This document shows, one piece after another, positions 63,631 through 64,000 of a stretch of DNA of 64,000 nucleotides (position 1 is the stretch's first letter; the number at the start of each line of letters is the position of its first letter). The position numbers were made by a program, and so were the translations under genes. The DNA comes from JAGTVG01 sp964389805 (lineage in GTDB: Bacteria > Bacteroidota > Bacteroidia > Cytophagales > Cyclobacteriaceae), in the NCBI GenBank assembly GCA_964389805.1, contig CAYMFU010000117.1:50553-114552 (forward strand), in the 5' to 3' direction. The notes beneath the pieces are model-generated. The model was given only the letters and a program-made list of their open reading frames with translations, did not search any database and was not told where the DNA came from.

Positions 63631-64000
63631 ATGTCAGAGGTAGCTATTCGGGTCGAAAGTTTAGGAAAAAAGTACCACCTTGGTTCTAATAAAGCTGCCG
63701 ATCTAAGAAATGCCTTTGGTGATTTCATATCCAGTATTAATAAATCCAAAGCAAAACAAGCCCTCCCTGACTCTCAGTCAAGCAAGGGTGATTTCTGGGC
63801 TTTAAAAGACATTAGCTTTGAAGTTAAGAAAGGTGAAGCTATTGGCATAATAGGCAAGAATGGAGCAGGGAAAAGTACTTTACTGAAAATCTTAAGCCGA
63901 ATTACAGAGCCCACAAAGGGATATTATACTCTAAATGGTAGAGTATCCTCCTTGCTTGAGGTAGGAACTGGATTTCATATGGAACTTACAGGAAGAGAAA
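63631..64000 (+). CDS. ABC-type polysaccharide exporter ATP-binding protein (5' part)
   Basis: The first 123 codons are present and the gene runs off the window. Walker A is GKNGAGKST near residue 75, preceded by a long insert of the Wzt/TagH type (residues 15-55) and followed by VSSLLEVGTGFHMELTGRE, a signature of polysaccharide exporters. It is the motor for the permease just upstream. Whether a C-terminal glycan-binding domain follows cannot be seen. Confidence 0.92.
   Translation, partial: MSEVAIRVESLGKKYHLGSNKAADLRNAFGDFISSINKSKAKQALPDSQSSKGDFWALKDISFEVKKGEAIGIIGKNGAGKSTLLKILSRITEPTKGYYTLNGRVSSLLEVGTGFHMELTGRE

Noticed and set aside
1..64000. CRISPR array, prophage or insertion sequence
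   Set aside because: I saw no regular repeat-spacer pattern, no transposase or phage genes; the only tyrosine recombinase is XerD, next to pyrD and ftsK, a housekeeping context.

Overview
The window looks like chromosomal core sequence from a member of the Bacteroidota, probably a free-living lineage of the Cytophagia/Flavobacteriia type. Evidence: it is AT-rich (by eye below 40% G+C). Genes lack Shine-Dalgarno sites, and several have the Bacteroidota promoter box TAnnTTTG in front of them. It carries families typical of the phylum: fused LpxC/FabZ, DUF4290 next to murA, DUF4296, DUF2851, DUF5606, DUF3109, and the type IX secretion (T9SS) genes porX and porT plus a PorE-like OmpA protein. I see no tRNA, rRNA, CRISPR array, prophage or insertion sequence.

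Layout. 1-3.7 kb: end of a probable pdxA, then DUF177, rpmF, efp, accB and accC (translation and fatty-acid synthesis). 3.9-10.6 kb: DUF3109 protein, then an exported peptidase cluster made of a metzincin-like lipoprotein and two tandem M14 proteins, the first of which has lost its catalytic residues. 10.7-16.2 kb: pcrA-type helicase, DUF4290, murA (Asp in place of the fosfomycin-target Cys) and dnaN on the opposite strand. 16.3-20.1 kb: purine nucleoside phosphorylase and a short DUF58-BatA operon lacking moxR and batB-D. 20.1-24.1 kb: DUF4296 lipoprotein, mutS2, a small lipoprotein and an orphan ABC ATPase. 24.1-28.9 kb: lipid A genes lpxA, lpxC/fabZ and lpxD with an HD-domain phosphohydrolase. 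29.0-32.2 kb: porX, tsaE and alanine dehydrogenase.

32.3-38.9 kb holds sodium energetics: NhaC antiporter, DUF2721, and nqrE-D-C-B-A without nqrF. A palindromic element with terminator features lies directly after nqrE. 39-50.8 kb: ispH, a small coiled-coil protein, then a long leftward run of nucleoside phosphorylase, NeuD-like acyltransferase, polytopic membrane protein, DUF2851, pyrF, lolA-like, ftsK, pyrD and xerD. 50.8-57.6 kb: aroQ, marC, rnhA, trmN6-like, a saccharopine dehydrogenase-like enzyme, cdd, a secreted protein, an SDR, porT and menG/ubiE. 57.6-61.4 kb: a PorE-like TPR/PD40/OmpA protein and a paralogue without the OmpA domain. 61.5-64 kb: engB, DUF5606 and the start of a polysaccharide ABC exporter cut by the window end.

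Most of the window is housekeeping. The least explained parts are the M14 pseudopeptidase beside its active paralogue, the nqr operon without its NADH-oxidising subunit, the truncated Bat operon, the PorE paralogue without a peptidoglycan anchor, and several inverted repeats in divergent or promoter regions.
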